Shown here one piece after another: positions 16,006 through 24,844 of a stretch of 46,657 nucleotides of DNA. This DNA is from RGIG2000 sp045612665 (GTDB taxonomy: Bacteria > Bacillota > Clostridia > Oscillospirales > CAG-272), in assembly GCA_045612665.1 (NCBI GenBank), contig JAZKZO010000048.1:1-46657 (forward strand), read 5' to 3'. How positions within the stretch are numbered: position 1 is the first letter of the stretch; each line of letters opens with the position of its first letter. The position numbers and the translations under genes were made by a program. The notes beneath the pieces are model-generated. The model was not told the DNA's origin, did not search any database, and saw only the letters and a program-made list of their open reading frames with translations.

Positions 16006-17756
16006 TCCATTTTCGCTCCTTTCGTTTGAGATGTGAAGATTTCCTTATAAATCTCACTGCTTTCAAGAAGCGAATCGTGTGTGCCCATAGCGCTTATTTT
16101 ACCGTCATCAAGAATAACAATCAAATCGGCATCCTGAACGCTTGAAATTCTTTGGGCAATTATAATTTTTGTTGTATTGGGGATTTCCTCTCTCATCGCC
16201 TTACGAATGAGCGCATCGGTTCTTGTGTCAACTGCGCTTGTCGAGTCGTCGAGAATAAGAATTTTTGGTTTTTTGAGAAGAGCACGTGCAATACAAAGAC
16301 GTTGTCTTTGACCGCCCGAAACGTTTGTTCCGCCCTGCTCAATATAAGTATCGTATCCGTCGGGGAAGGTTGAGACAAATTCATCGGCACAAGCAAGCTT
16401 GCATGCGTGGATTAGCTCCTCGTCGGTTGCATGCTCGTCGCCCCAACGGAGATTTTCCTTGATTGTTCCCGAGAAAAGCACGTTCTTTTGAAGAACGATA
16501 CTAACCGCATCACGAAGTGCCTCAATATCGTACTCACGTACGTCCTTGCCACCTACACAAACCGAGCCCTCGGTTACGTCATAAAGACGTGGAATAAGCT
16601 GAATAAGTGAGGATTTTGAGCTTCCCGTACCGCCGATAATTCCAACGGTTTGACCTGATTTTATGTGAAGATTGATGCCATCAAGAGCATACTTTTCGGC
16701 ACGCTTTGCATATTTGAAATTAACGTTGTTAAAGTCGATATCTCCGTTGTCAACTGTGAAAACAGGATTTTCGGGATTTTTGATAGTGCTTTCCTCGTCA
16801 AGCACCTCACAAATACGGCGCGCACTCTCGATTGACATTGTAATCATTACAAAAATCATCGAAATCATCATAAGGCTCATGAGCATTTGAATACCGTAAG
16901 CCAAAAGCATAGAGAAATTACCTACGTCAAATGCGCTTCCCGTGGTTTGAATAAGCACGTATGAGCCGAGCCCAAGCACGCTGAGCATAACTGCATACAT
17001 ACAGAGGTTCATAACAGGGGAGTTAAATGCGAGAATTTTTTCAGCTCTTGTGAAGTCGTTTTTGACGTCGTCGGATGCATTCTCAAAGCGCTCAATCTCG
17101 TGATTTTCGCGCACAAACGATTTAACAACCCTCATTCCTTGAACATTTTCTTGAATGGAATTGTTTAGCTTATCGTATTTTTTGAATACCTTCTTGAAGA
17201 TAGGCATAGCCTTCCTTGCAACCATAATAAGCGTAAAAAGAAGAATAGGCACGATAACAACGAAGATAAGTGCCATTTGTCCGCCAACCGTAAATGCCAT
17301 TACAATAGAGAAGATGAACATAAAAGGAGCACGGATTGCCGTTCTTATTATCATCATAAACGACATCTGAACGTTGCTTACGTCGGTTGTAAGACGCGTA
17401 ACAAGCGACGAGGTTGAAAACTTGTCAATATTTTCAAAAGAAAAATCCTGTGATTTGTTATACAATGCAGTACGCAGATTTTTAGCGAAGCCACACGAGG
17501 CATTAGAGCATTGAATTCCTGCAAGCGCACCAAACATAAGTGATAAAAGTGCACAGCAAATAAGAATAATGCAGTAAATTGCAACTCTTGAAAGGTCTAT
17601 TTTTCCGCCTGACTCGTTAAGCTCGTTTATAAGTGTGCCGGCAATAGCTGGAATTGCACATTCCATAATTACCTCAAGCATAACTAAAATAGGAGAAAGA
17701 ATAGCGCTTTTCTTGTAGCTTCCGATAAAGGTGGAGAGCTTTTTTAAGATTTTCAA
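16002..17756 (-). CDS. ABC exporter subunit, half-transporter with degenerate Walker B
   Basis: About 584 residues, with six membrane helices followed by an ATPase domain. Walker A reads GGTGSSKSS and the signature is NVSGGQRQR. Walker B reads LILDDSTSAVD, with Asp where the catalytic Glu belongs, and the H-loop region is IIAQRIS, with Gln in place of His. These substitutions mark the degenerate site of asymmetric heterodimeric exporters, whose partner here is encoded by the gene that follows. TTG 17756 is chosen because AAAGGA lies 9 bases upstream. An in-frame ATG at 17792 has no ribosome binding site and would lie upstream of the transcription start predicted from the promoter at 17794-17822. 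Confidence 0.88.
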   Translation of the reverse strand: MKILKKLSTFIGSYKKSAILSPILVMLEVIMECAIPAIAGTLINELNESGGKIDLSRVAIYCIILICCALLSLMFGALAGIQCSNASCGFAKNLRTALYNKSQDFSFENIDKFSTSSLVTRLTTDVSNVQMSFMMIIRTAIRAPFMFIFSIVMAFTVGGQMALIFVVIVPILLFTLIMVARKAMPIFKKVFKKYDKLNNSIQENVQGMRVVKSFVRENHEIERFENASDDVKNDFTRAEKILAFNSPVMNLCMYAVMLSVLGLGSYVLIQTTGSAFDVGNFSMLLAYGIQMLMSLMMISMIFVMITMSIESARRICEVLDEESTIKNPENPVFTVDNGDIDFNNVNFKYAKRAEKYALDGINLHIKSGQTVGIIGGTGSSKSSLIQLIPRLYDVTEGSVCVGGKDVREYDIEALRDAVSIVLQKNVLFSGTIKENLRWGDEHATDEELIHACKLACADEFVSTFPDGYDTYIEQGGTNVSGGQRQRLCIARALLKKPKILILDDSTSAVDTRTDALIRKAMREEIPNTTKIIIAQRISSVQDADLIVILDDGKISAMGTHDSLLESSEIYKEIFTSQTKGAKME

Positions 17757-17793
17757 GCTGTCATTTCCTTTCTTTAATTTTATTACATTCAAT

Positions 17794-17822
17794 ATTTTAG
17801 CACTATTTAATTATAAAATCAA
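17794..17822 (-). promoter_or_regulatory. Extended -10 promoter of the ABC exporter operon
   Basis: Minus strand: TTGATT (17817-17822), 17-bp spacer ending TGC, TAAAAT (17794-17799). The predicted start point is near 17787, which rules out an ATG at 17792 as initiator. Confidence 0.75.
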
Positions 17823-17904
17823 TACAAATATTCGATAAAATTCATAAAATTTTAACGCTTAATTTGTTAATCTTTTACCCAAAATATTAGTTTATTAAAC
17901 TAAA

Positions 17905-17927
17905 AAAAGGATGCCTGGCATCCTTTT
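17905..17927 (-). terminator. Terminator overlapping the end of mrnC
   Basis: Stem AAAAGGATGC / CTG / GCATCCTTTT. On the minus strand it begins within the mrnC stop codon and is followed by a T-run. Confidence 0.8.
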
Positions 17928-18303
17928 ATAAAATATCCGAATAAGCAACCGAAAAAAGCTCGTTTATTCTTGCCTCATCTCTTTTGAGATGAAGATATCC
18001 GAAAACAGCCTCAAATCCCGTTGCGTTTTTGTATTCGAGCGGAGAAGCACTCTTTGGAATATTAAGGTGTGATGAGTTTTTTGCGCGCTTGAAAATATCC
18101 GCCTCTTCCTCACATAGCATATCGGCTATTTTAAGATACGCCTTGCTTTGCTCAATAGCGGTAACAAATTTTCTTGCCTCATTATTTAGCTTTGCACTTT
18201 TCTCGTAGCCCTTTAAAATCAAAAGCTCACGCACCTTGATTTCAATAACCGCATCACCGAGATACGCAAGAGCCATCGCGCTTACTTGACTGAAATTTTC
18301 CAT
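17926..18303 (-). CDS. mrnC: Mini-ribonuclease 3
   Basis: 125-residue RNase III-fold protein without the double-stranded RNA binding domain, the size of Bacillus MrnC, which trims 23S rRNA precursors as a dimer. The N-terminal signature ALAYLGDAVIE carries the catalytic Asp of the RNase III family. The closing motif YKNATGFEAVFGYLHL is the second half of the active site, with its conserved Glu. GAGG precedes ATG 18303, and an extended -10 promoter lies at 18337-18365. In many Firmicutes the gene sits beside cysS; here it stands alone between the exporter operon and tRNA-Leu. Confidence 0.93.
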   Translation of the reverse strand: MENFSQVSAMALAYLGDAVIEIKVRELLILKGYEKSAKLNNEARKFVTAIEQSKAYLKIADMLCEEEADIFKRAKNSSHLNIPKSASPLEYKNATGFEAVFGYLHLKRDEARINELFSVAYSDIL

Positions 18304-18336
18304 AAAAACCTCACAAAAAATCCTTTAACTGTGCTA

Positions 18337-18365
18337 ATTTTAACACAAATCACCCGAAAAATCAA
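18337..18365 (-). promoter_or_regulatory. Extended -10 promoter of mrnC
   Basis: Minus strand: TTGATT (18360-18365), 17-bp spacer ending TGT, TAAAAT (18337-18342). Confidence 0.75.
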
Positions 18366-18390
18366 TATAACTACCCAAATTGATGAAAAG

Positions 18391-18420
18391 AAAAACGACA
18401 ATCTTACGATTGTCGTTTTT
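18391..18420 (-). terminator. Terminator of the tRNA-Leu gene
   Basis: Stem of 13 bases AAAAACGACAATC / TTAC / GATTGTCGTTTTT, with its first base two bases beyond the 3' CCA end of the tRNA on the minus strand. Confidence 0.85.
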
Positions 18421-18421
18421 T

Positions 18422-18508
18422 TGGTGCCGGTGATCGGGGTCGAACCGATACGATATCACTACCACAGGATTTTGAGTCCAGCACGTCTACCAATTCCATC
18501 ACACCGGC
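18422..18508 (-). tRNA. tRNA-Leu (anticodon CAA), CCA encoded
   Basis: 87-base class II tRNA with a genomically encoded CCA. Acceptor GCCGGTG pairs with CACCGGC, the T-arm is ATCGG-TTCGACC-CCGAT, and the long variable arm is typical of leucine tRNAs. The anticodon loop CTCAAAA gives CAA, reading UUG codons. The anticodon stem contains one T-T mismatch (CTGGA against TCCTG). It is transcribed alone from the promoter at 18529-18557. Confidence 0.95.
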
Positions 18509-18528
18509 ATATTTTTGTTTGCTCGATT

Positions 18529-18557
18529 ATTCTAACACAGTTTTTTTCAAAATGCAA
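18529..18557 (-). promoter_or_regulatory. Extended -10 promoter of tRNA-Leu
   Basis: Minus strand: TTGCAT (18552-18557), 17-bp spacer ending TGT, TAGAAT (18529-18534). Confidence 0.75.
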
Positions 18558-18611
18558 TACCTTTTTTCAAAAAAATTAAGAAAATTCTTATAAATAAAAA
18601 CTTATTTGCCC

Positions 18612-18640
18612 TTTACTTTTTAATTAAATTATGTTATCAT
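18612..18640 (+). promoter_or_regulatory. Extended -10 promoter of pcrA
   Basis: TTTACT (18612-18617), 17-bp spacer ending TGT, TATCAT (18635-18640). The start codon is at 18674. Confidence 0.7.
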
Positions 18641-18673
18641 TATATACGACATTAAACGAAACGGAAGATTAAA

Positions 18674-21040
18674 ATGACACAACAGGAAATAAATAGATTT
18701 GTAAGGGCGAAGCGTGCCCTTTTCGATAAGCACTATTCGTTTCTCAACTCAAAGCAAAGAGAGGCTGTATATTCCGTAAACGGACCTCTTTTGATTTTGG
18801 CAGGCGCAGGAAGCGGAAAAACAACCGTGCTTGTTAACAGAATTGCTCACATCATCAAATACGGAGATGCGTATTATACCGAGGACGTTCCCGAGTTTAT
18901 GACCGAGGATACACTCTCCGACCTTGAGGATGCAATCAATTTGCCTGGTGAGCAAATAGAGAAGTATCTAGAGCTCTTTGCTAAAAATCCTTGCCCTACG
19001 TGGGGAATTCTTGCAATTACCTTTACAAACAAGGCTGCAAACGAAATCAAGGAGCGTCTTGAGAAGATCTTAAAGGAGGATGCCTCGGAGATATGGGCGG
19101 GCACCTTCCACTCAATTTGTATGCGTATTCTTCGCCGTAACGGGGAGCTCGTGGGATACCGTCCCGGCTTTAGCGTATGCGATGCAGACGATGCAAAGAA
19201 GCTTATCTCGGCTTCAATTAAGGAGCTTGGAATAAACGAAAAAATCCTCTCGGTCAAGGATATTCAAAATATCATTAGCCGTGCTAAGGACAAGCTTATG
19301 ACACCCGAGGATTACCGTGCCGACGCAGGAAACGATTATAAATACAAATTAGTTGCCGACGTATATGAAAAATATCAAAAAAATCTCGAAAGCTCAAACG
19401 TTCTTGATTTCGATGATATTATTATGAAAACAGTATTCCTTCTTCGTCAAAATCCTGACGTTCTTATGCAGTATCAAAATAAATTTAGATATGTTTGCAT
19501 TGATGAGTATCAGGATACAAACGAGGCACAGTTCGCACTTGTGAAGCTTCTTTCGGACTTTTACAGAAATATAATGGTAGTTGGTGATGACGACCAGAGT
19601 ATTTACAAGTTCCGTGGTGCAACGATAGAAAATATTCTTAATTTTGACTCAACCTATACAGAGGCTAAGGTGGTTAAGCTTGAGCAAAACTACCGTTCAA
19701 CCTCAAATATTCTTAATGCCGCAAACGGTCTTATCTCTAAAAACTACCACAAGCATAAAAAGGAGCTTTGGTGTGCAAACGAGCAGGGCGAGAAGATTGT
19801 AGTTAAGGAAACTCCGTCCCAAAATGACGAGGCTCGCTTTATCGTTGACGAGATAATCCGTCTAAAAGAGAAAAATGGCTATAACTACAAGGATTTTGCG
19901 GTTCTTTATAGAATGAATGCACTTTCACGAAGCCTTGAAACAATCTTCGCAAACAGCGGTATACCGTACCGTATGCTTGGTGCGCACCGATTCTATGACC
20001 GTGAGGAAATCAAGGATATGATTGCATATCTTTCGGTTATCAATAACCCCGACGATAGCGTTCATCTCCGTAGAATTTACAACAAGCCGGCAAGAAGAAT
20101 AGGCGATACCTCTTACGAGAGGGCATCAACAATCGCCACAGAGCTCGGTGTTAGCGTGCTAACCGTTATGAAAAACGCATTCTCATATAATGCAATTCCA
20201 AAGACGGCTATGCTTCCTATGGCAGAGCTTGCAAATATGATTTATTCCTTTAGAGATGAGCTTGAGAGTACACCACTCGATACACTTCTAGAAATGGTAA
20301 TAAAACGCACAGGATACGAGAAAATGCTCATTGAAGAGGGCGAAAGCGGTAAGGAAAGGCGTGAAAACCTTGAACAGCTCATAACCGCCATCAAGGAGTA
20401 TGAGGCTGAAAACGAGGACGCATCTCTTACAGGCTTTTTGGAGCAAATTGCACTCGTTGCCGATGTCGATAAATATGACGAAAACGACGATACGGTTATC
20501 CTAATGACTATTCATAGTGCAAAGGGACTTGAATTCCCGATAGTCTTTATCCCGGGCATGGAGGAATGTATCTTCCCGTCCCAACAAACAATTATGTTCC
20601 CGTCCGAAATCGAAGAGGAAAGACGACTTGCGTATGTAGCCATTACAAGAGCTAAAAAGGCGCTTTATATGGTTCACGCAAAGGAGAGAATGATGCACGG
20701 TATGACAATGCACAATCCTCTTTCAAGATTCGTTAAGGAAATAGATCCGTCGTTCCTCGATATTCAAAAGGTTGCACTGTCAAGAGGCTCGTTTACAATG
20801 CCACGAAGCAAGGGCACAATCTCCTTTACAGAGGCACTTACAGGCTCTAAAAATGCAGAGAAGAAGCCACTTGTTCACTATGGCATAGGCGATAGAGTAA
20901 ATCACGCATCCTTTGGAGATGGAACGGTTATCGGTGTTACACCTATGAGTAACGATTTTATGTACGAAATTATGTTTGATACAGTAGGTACAAAAAAGCT
21001 TATGGCGACCTATACACAGCGCCTTATGCACAAAATATAA
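18674..21040 (+). CDS. pcrA: ATP-dependent DNA helicase PcrA/UvrD
   Basis: 788-residue superfamily 1A helicase, 3'-5' polarity, acting in nucleotide excision repair, mismatch repair, plasmid replication and clearing of transcription conflicts. Motifs in order: I AGAGSGKTT (43-51), Ia ITFTNKAANEI, II DEYQDTN, III VGDDDQSIYKFRGA, IV LEQNYRS, V TIHSAKGLEF, VI YVAITRAKK. The C-terminal part (YGIGDRVNHASFGDGTVIGV...) is the Tudor-like domain that binds RNA polymerase in PcrA. Between motifs I and Ia lies an acidic insertion of about 45 residues (64-109). Length is near the family norm (about 720-780). It has its own promoter; the GH2 gene follows after 42 bases. Confidence 0.95.
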   Translation: MTQQEINRFVRAKRALFDKHYSFLNSKQREAVYSVNGPLLILAGAGSGKTTVLVNRIAHIIKYGDAYYTEDVPEFMTEDTLSDLEDAINLPGEQIEKYLELFAKNPCPTWGILAITFTNKAANEIKERLEKILKEDASEIWAGTFHSICMRILRRNGELVGYRPGFSVCDADDAKKLISASIKELGINEKILSVKDIQNIISRAKDKLMTPEDYRADAGNDYKYKLVADVYEKYQKNLESSNVLDFDDIIMKTVFLLRQNPDVLMQYQNKFRYVCIDEYQDTNEAQFALVKLLSDFYRNIMVVGDDDQSIYKFRGATIENILNFDSTYTEAKVVKLEQNYRSTSNILNAANGLISKNYHKHKKELWCANEQGEKIVVKETPSQNDEARFIVDEIIRLKEKNGYNYKDFAVLYRMNALSRSLETIFANSGIPYRMLGAHRFYDREEIKDMIAYLSVINNPDDSVHLRRIYNKPARRIGDTSYERASTIATELGVSVLTVMKNAFSYNAIPKTAMLPMAELANMIYSFRDELESTPLDTLLEMVIKRTGYEKMLIEEGESGKERRENLEQLITAIKEYEAENEDASLTGFLEQIALVADVDKYDENDDTVILMTIHSAKGLEFPIVFIPGMEECIFPSQQTIMFPSEIEEERRLAYVAITRAKKALYMVHAKERMMHGMTMHNPLSRFVKEIDPSFLDIQKVALSRGSFTMPRSKGTISFTEALTGSKNAEKKPLVHYGIGDRVNHASFGDGTVIGVTPMSNDFMYEIMFDTVGTKKLMATYTQRLMHKI

Positions 21041-21082
21041 CAATTTTTAAATTTATAAATTCAAAAATTCAAGGAGAATATT

Positions 21083-22795
21083 ATGAACATTCCAAGACCA
21101 GAGCATCCAAATCCCCAATTCGAAAGACAGGATTGGATAAATCTTAACGGAGAGTGGCAGTTTGAGTACGATTTTGGTATCAGCGGACGCGATAGAAAAT
21201 TCTACGAGCGCGATTCTCTTAACTCGAAAATTATCGTTCCATTTTGCCCTGAAAGTGTGCTTTCCGGCATAGGAAATACCGACTTTCTTAACTGTGTTTG
21301 GTATTTGAAAAACGTTGAAATCCCCACAACCGATAAGAGAGTTATCTTGCACTTCGGAGCAGTAGATTACGAGAGCTACATCTACGTAAATCATAAAGAG
21401 GTTTACCACAATATCGGTGGATACGTTGGCTTTGAAATCGATATTACCGACCATGTAACAAAGGGCGCTGAAAACGTTATTACCGTTTGCGCTATTGATA
21501 CCAATCCAAAGGGCAAGGCATCGGGAAAACAGTCAAAATGCTATTATTCACAGGGCTGCGATTACACCCGTACAACAGGTATTTGGCAGACCGTTTGGCT
21601 TGAATTCGTAGACACGTCCTTCATTAAATGGGTAAAATACTACCCTGCAATCGAGGACCAAAGCGTTCAAATCGAGCTTGAAACAGTAGGTAACGCTCAC
21701 TTCGTAGCCGAGGCTAGCTATGAGGGCAAAAAAATGGGCGCAGTTGAGGCTGATTTGACACAGGGCATTTCAAGACTCACTCTTAAGCTTGACGAGCTTC
21801 ATCTTTGGGAGGTTGGTAAGGGCAGACTTTACGACCTTAACCTCACTTACGGTAACGATAATGTAAAGAGCTATTTCGGTATGAGAACAACCGCTTTTGC
21901 CGACAAGAAGTATCTTCTCAACGGCAAGGAAACCTTCCTTGTAACAGTTCTTGACCAGGGCTTCTATAAGAAGGGAATTTACACAGCTGAAACAGAAGAG
22001 GAGCTCGTTCAGGACATCTATTTGTCCCTTGATGCAGGCTTTAACGGCGCAAGACTCCACCAAAAGGTGTTTGAGCCAAGATTCCTTTATCACTGCGATA
22101 AGCTCGGCTATCTCGTGTTTGGCGAGGCTGCAAACTGGGGACTCGACGTTTCCAATATGGAGCACCTTACACCGTTTATGCTCGAATGGCAAAGAGAGCT
22201 TCAAAGAGACTTCAACCACCCTTCAATTATCGGTTGGTGTCCACTTAACGAAACTTGGGATGTTGACGGAAGACATCAAAACGACGATTTCGTAAGAGCA
22301 CTCTATTATACAACAAAGGCTATTGATACAACCCGTCCTTGCATCGCAACAAGCGGTAACTATCAGGTTGTTTCCGATATTTACGACCTTCACGACTATC
22401 TCCAAACAAAGGAAGAATTCGAGAAGATTTACCTCGCTCCAACAGTTGAAGAGATGTGCGAAAATTACGATAAAATGCACGAGTGGGTGTCAAAATATCA
22501 AAAATCACTCGAGTTCAAGGATATGCCTCTTTACCTCAGCGAATACGGTGGTATTCAATGGGATGTTCAAGGCGTTGGTGGCTGGGGCTACGGCAACGGA
22601 CCAAAGACCGAGGAAGAGTATATGGAAAGATACGAGTACCTCACAAAGATACTTATGGACTCTCCATACGTTTGCGGACTCTGCTATACACAGCTTTACG
22701 ACGTAGAGCAGGAGGTAAACGGAATCTATACCTACGACCGCCAAAAGAAATTCGATATTTCACGCATCCGCGCAGTAAATACAAGCAAAAGATAA
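21083..22795 (+). CDS. Glycoside hydrolase family 2 protein (beta-galactosidase/beta-glucuronidase-like)
   Basis: 570-residue cytoplasmic retaining glycosidase. A sugar-binding jelly-roll domain (about 1-180) is followed by an immunoglobulin-like domain (about 180-270) and a TIM barrel (about 280-570). The acid/base Glu is E390 in PLNETWD and the nucleophile is E487 in YLSEYGG. Length is close to compact GH2 enzymes and far shorter than LacZ, with no extra C-terminal domains. Specificity cannot be told from the sequence: beta-galactosidase, glucuronidase, mannosidase and other activities share this fold. CAAGGAG precedes ATG 21083. It probably reads through from pcrA, since no separate promoter or intervening terminator was seen. 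Confidence 0.9.
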   Translation: MNIPRPEHPNPQFERQDWINLNGEWQFEYDFGISGRDRKFYERDSLNSKIIVPFCPESVLSGIGNTDFLNCVWYLKNVEIPTTDKRVILHFGAVDYESYIYVNHKEVYHNIGGYVGFEIDITDHVTKGAENVITVCAIDTNPKGKASGKQSKCYYSQGCDYTRTTGIWQTVWLEFVDTSFIKWVKYYPAIEDQSVQIELETVGNAHFVAEASYEGKKMGAVEADLTQGISRLTLKLDELHLWEVGKGRLYDLNLTYGNDNVKSYFGMRTTAFADKKYLLNGKETFLVTVLDQGFYKKGIYTAETEEELVQDIYLSLDAGFNGARLHQKVFEPRFLYHCDKLGYLVFGEAANWGLDVSNMEHLTPFMLEWQRELQRDFNHPSIIGWCPLNETWDVDGRHQNDDFVRALYYTTKAIDTTRPCIATSGNYQVVSDIYDLHDYLQTKEEFEKIYLAPTVEEMCENYDKMHEWVSKYQKSLEFKDMPLYLSEYGGIQWDVQGVGGWGYGNGPKTEEEYMERYEYLTKILMDSPYVCGLCYTQLYDVEQEVNGIYTYDRQKKFDISRIRAVNTSKR

Positions 22796-22797
22796 CC

Positions 22798-22834
22798 AAA
22801 AAACGGACATTTTCCCCAAAATGTCCGTTTTTCT
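22798..22834 (+). terminator. Terminator after the GH2 gene
   Basis: Stem CGGACATTTT / CCCC / AAAATGTCCG extended by A-T pairs, then a T-rich tail, immediately after the GH2 stop codon. Confidence 0.88.
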
Positions 22835-22867
22835 TTTTCTTTTCTTCCCAAAATCTAAACTCTCTTG

Positions 22868-22896
22868 TTGACAAATCTACAATATTATGATAATAT
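22868..22896 (+). promoter_or_regulatory. Extended -10 promoter of the polysaccharide locus
   Basis: Perfect TTGACA (22868-22873), 17-bp spacer ending TGA, TAATAT (22891-22896). It is the only clear promoter seen for the roughly 15-kb polysaccharide gene cluster that follows. GAAAGGAG precedes the first ATG at 22936. Confidence 0.8.
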
Positions 22897-22935
22897 ATAA
22901 TATATATTTGCGCATTTTTTGAAAGGAGCCTAAAA

Positions 22936-24069
22936 ATGGAGAAGAGAATTTTGCTTTCATCGCCAACAATGCACGGCGAGGAAATGGAATATGTAAAGGA
23001 AGCGTTTGACAAGAATTGGATTGCTCCTTTAGGCTTTAATTGCGATAATTTCGAAACGGAGATGAGTGATTATCTTTCGGAAAATCTCGAGCAAAGATAT
23101 CATTCGCTTTCACTTTGTTCGGGTACGTCTGCGTTGCACCTGGCTCTCAAGCTTGCAGGGGTAAAGTCGTCAGACGTTGTTTTATGCTCCGATATGACAT
23201 TTGTAGCAACCGTTAATCCTGTTTCTTACGAGGGGGCAAAGCACGTCTTCATTGATTCAGAACGAGATACGTGGAATATGGATCCTGCCTCTCTCGAGCT
23301 TGCGTTTGAAAAATATCCAAACGCCAAGGCTGTGATTATGGTTCATCTTTATGGAACTCCAGCTAAAATGGATGAGCTTATTGCTATTTGTAAAAAGCAT
23401 AATGCTGTGATGATTGAAGATGCAGCAGAAGCGCTTTCGGCTACATATAGAGGAAGGCAGTGTGGAACCTTTGGAAAATATAACGCACTTAGCTTTAACG
23501 GAAACAAAATAATAACAACCTCAGGTGGAGGTATGCTTATAACTGATGATGAGAGCGCAAGAGAGAAGGCTTTCTTTTGGGCAACTCAGGCAAGAGAAAA
23601 GGCGCCTTGGTATCAGCATAAGGAGTTTGGCTATAATTACCGAATGTCAAATGTTGTTGCTGGAATCGGTCGTGGTCAGCTTTTACACCTTGAGGAGCAT
23701 AGGGATTTAAAGGAAAAGATATATCGCCGTTACGAAGAGGCGTTTAAGGATATTCCAGTCAAAATGAATCCTTATTTGGAGTATACAAAGCCTAATTTTT
23801 GGCTTTCTTGCATGCTCATAAATGAGGATTGCAAGGTTTCTCCTATGACTGTAATGGAAGAGCTCGCTAAGGCAAATGTAGAGGCACGTCCTATTTGGAA
23901 ACCTATGCATATGCAACCACTATTTGAAAATAGCGACTTTGTCTCTGCTAATGATAAGCCAGTTTGCGAGGACATATTCGCAAGAGGACTTTGCTTGCCA
24001 TCGGATATAAAAATGACCGAGGAAGAGCAGGATTATGTAATCAAAATTATAAAAGGATGCTTTAGATAA
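22936..24069 (+). CDS. DegT/DnrJ/EryC1/StrS family PLP-dependent sugar aminotransferase
   Basis: 377 residues. It converts a nucleotide 4-keto-6-deoxy sugar into a 4-amino sugar with glutamate as donor, as in PglE or EpsN, giving the first sugar of the repeat unit. The PLP lysine is K191 (SFNGNKIITTSGGG), the cofactor-ring Asp is in IEDAAEA (D162), and SGTSALHLAL binds the phosphate. The first gene of the polysaccharide locus; its stop overlaps the next start by one base. That next gene encodes a PglC-type transferase, the usual partner for a diamino-trideoxy sugar. The 4,6-dehydratase that would make its substrate is not in this window. The exact sugar is inference. Confidence 0.9.
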   Translation: MEKRILLSSPTMHGEEMEYVKEAFDKNWIAPLGFNCDNFETEMSDYLSENLEQRYHSLSLCSGTSALHLALKLAGVKSSDVVLCSDMTFVATVNPVSYEGAKHVFIDSERDTWNMDPASLELAFEKYPNAKAVIMVHLYGTPAKMDELIAICKKHNAVMIEDAAEALSATYRGRQCGTFGKYNALSFNGNKIITTSGGGMLITDDESAREKAFFWATQAREKAPWYQHKEFGYNYRMSNVVAGIGRGQLLHLEEHRDLKEKIYRRYEEAFKDIPVKMNPYLEYTKPNFWLSCMLINEDCKVSPMTVMEELAKANVEARPIWKPMHMQPLFENSDFVSANDKPVCEDIFARGLCLPSDIKMTEEEQDYVIKIIKGCFR

Positions 24070-24842
24070 TGCAAAAACTTTTAAACACCTTAACGGCAAA
24101 TTGGTGGGGGATATTAATTATATGCGTTGTTGCGCTTGCATTGTGGATTGCCTTGTCGGCTATTTTCTACAAATGCTTCTTTAAGCGCTTTTATGACATT
24201 TTGCTTAGTGGTATAGCAATTATAGTTCTTTCACCCATTTTCCTTCTTCTCGTTGTGCTAGGCGCGATAAAAATGAAAGGAAATCCCTTTTTTGCTCAAC
24301 TCCGTCCTGGTAAAAATGAGAAAATATTCAAGCTCGTTAAATTTCGTACAATGACGTGCGAAACTGATGAAAGCGGAAATCTTTTGCCCGACGAAAAACG
24401 TTTGACAAAGTACGGAAAATTCCTTCGTAGTACATCTCTTGACGAAATACCGGAGCTTTTTAATATTTTCCTCGGAAATATGTCAATCGTAGGACCAAGA
24501 CCACAGCTTGTAAGAGATATGGTGTTTATGACCAAAGAGCAAAGAACTCGTCATCTCGCTACACCGGGTCTTACAGGGCTTGCTCAATGCAACGGTAGAA
24601 ATAATATGTCTTGGGAAAAGAAACTCGAATATGATTTGAAATACATAAGTAACGTTTCTCTGTGGACGGATGTCGCGATTATTCTCAAGACTGTTTTTAA
24701 GGTCTTTAAAAAGGATGGTATAACGGAAGAGGGAATGGCTACCGCCGAGGATTTGGGAGATTATCTTTTGAATTGCGGAGAGGTATCAAAGGAAGATTAT
24801 GATAAGCTTCAAGAACAAGCAAAAGAGCTTATGAGGGTTTAA
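24069..24842 (+). CDS. Initiating sugar-1-phosphate transferase (PglC/EpsL-type)
   Basis: 257-residue monotopic membrane enzyme that transfers a phosphosugar from a UDP-sugar to undecaprenyl phosphate, starting each repeat unit. One N-terminal membrane helix precedes the conserved core: KRFYDILLSGIAI (re-entrant helix), RPGKNEKIFKLVKFRTM, the catalytic dyad in TSLDEIPELFN, and VGPRPQL. A second hydrophobic stretch at about 12-35 makes it slightly longer than minimal PglC but much shorter than WbaP. The C-terminal extension (about residues 220-257) is acidic and helical. It overlaps the aminotransferase stop, which suggests the two act on the same sugar. Confidence 0.92.
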   Translation: MQKLLNTLTANWWGILIICVVALALWIALSAIFYKCFFKRFYDILLSGIAIIVLSPIFLLLVVLGAIKMKGNPFFAQLRPGKNEKIFKLVKFRTMTCETDESGNLLPDEKRLTKYGKFLRSTSLDEIPELFNIFLGNMSIVGPRPQLVRDMVFMTKEQRTRHLATPGLTGLAQCNGRNNMSWEKKLEYDLKYISNVSLWTDVAIILKTVFKVFKKDGITEEGMATAEDLGDYLLNCGEVSKEDYDKLQEQAKELMRV

Positions 24843-24844
24843 AA

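Noticed and set aside
17757..17792. ATG 17792 as start of the second ABC exporter subunit
   Set aside because: It lacks a ribosome binding site and precedes the transcription start predicted from the promoter at 17794-17822; TTG 17756 has a good AAAGGA site.
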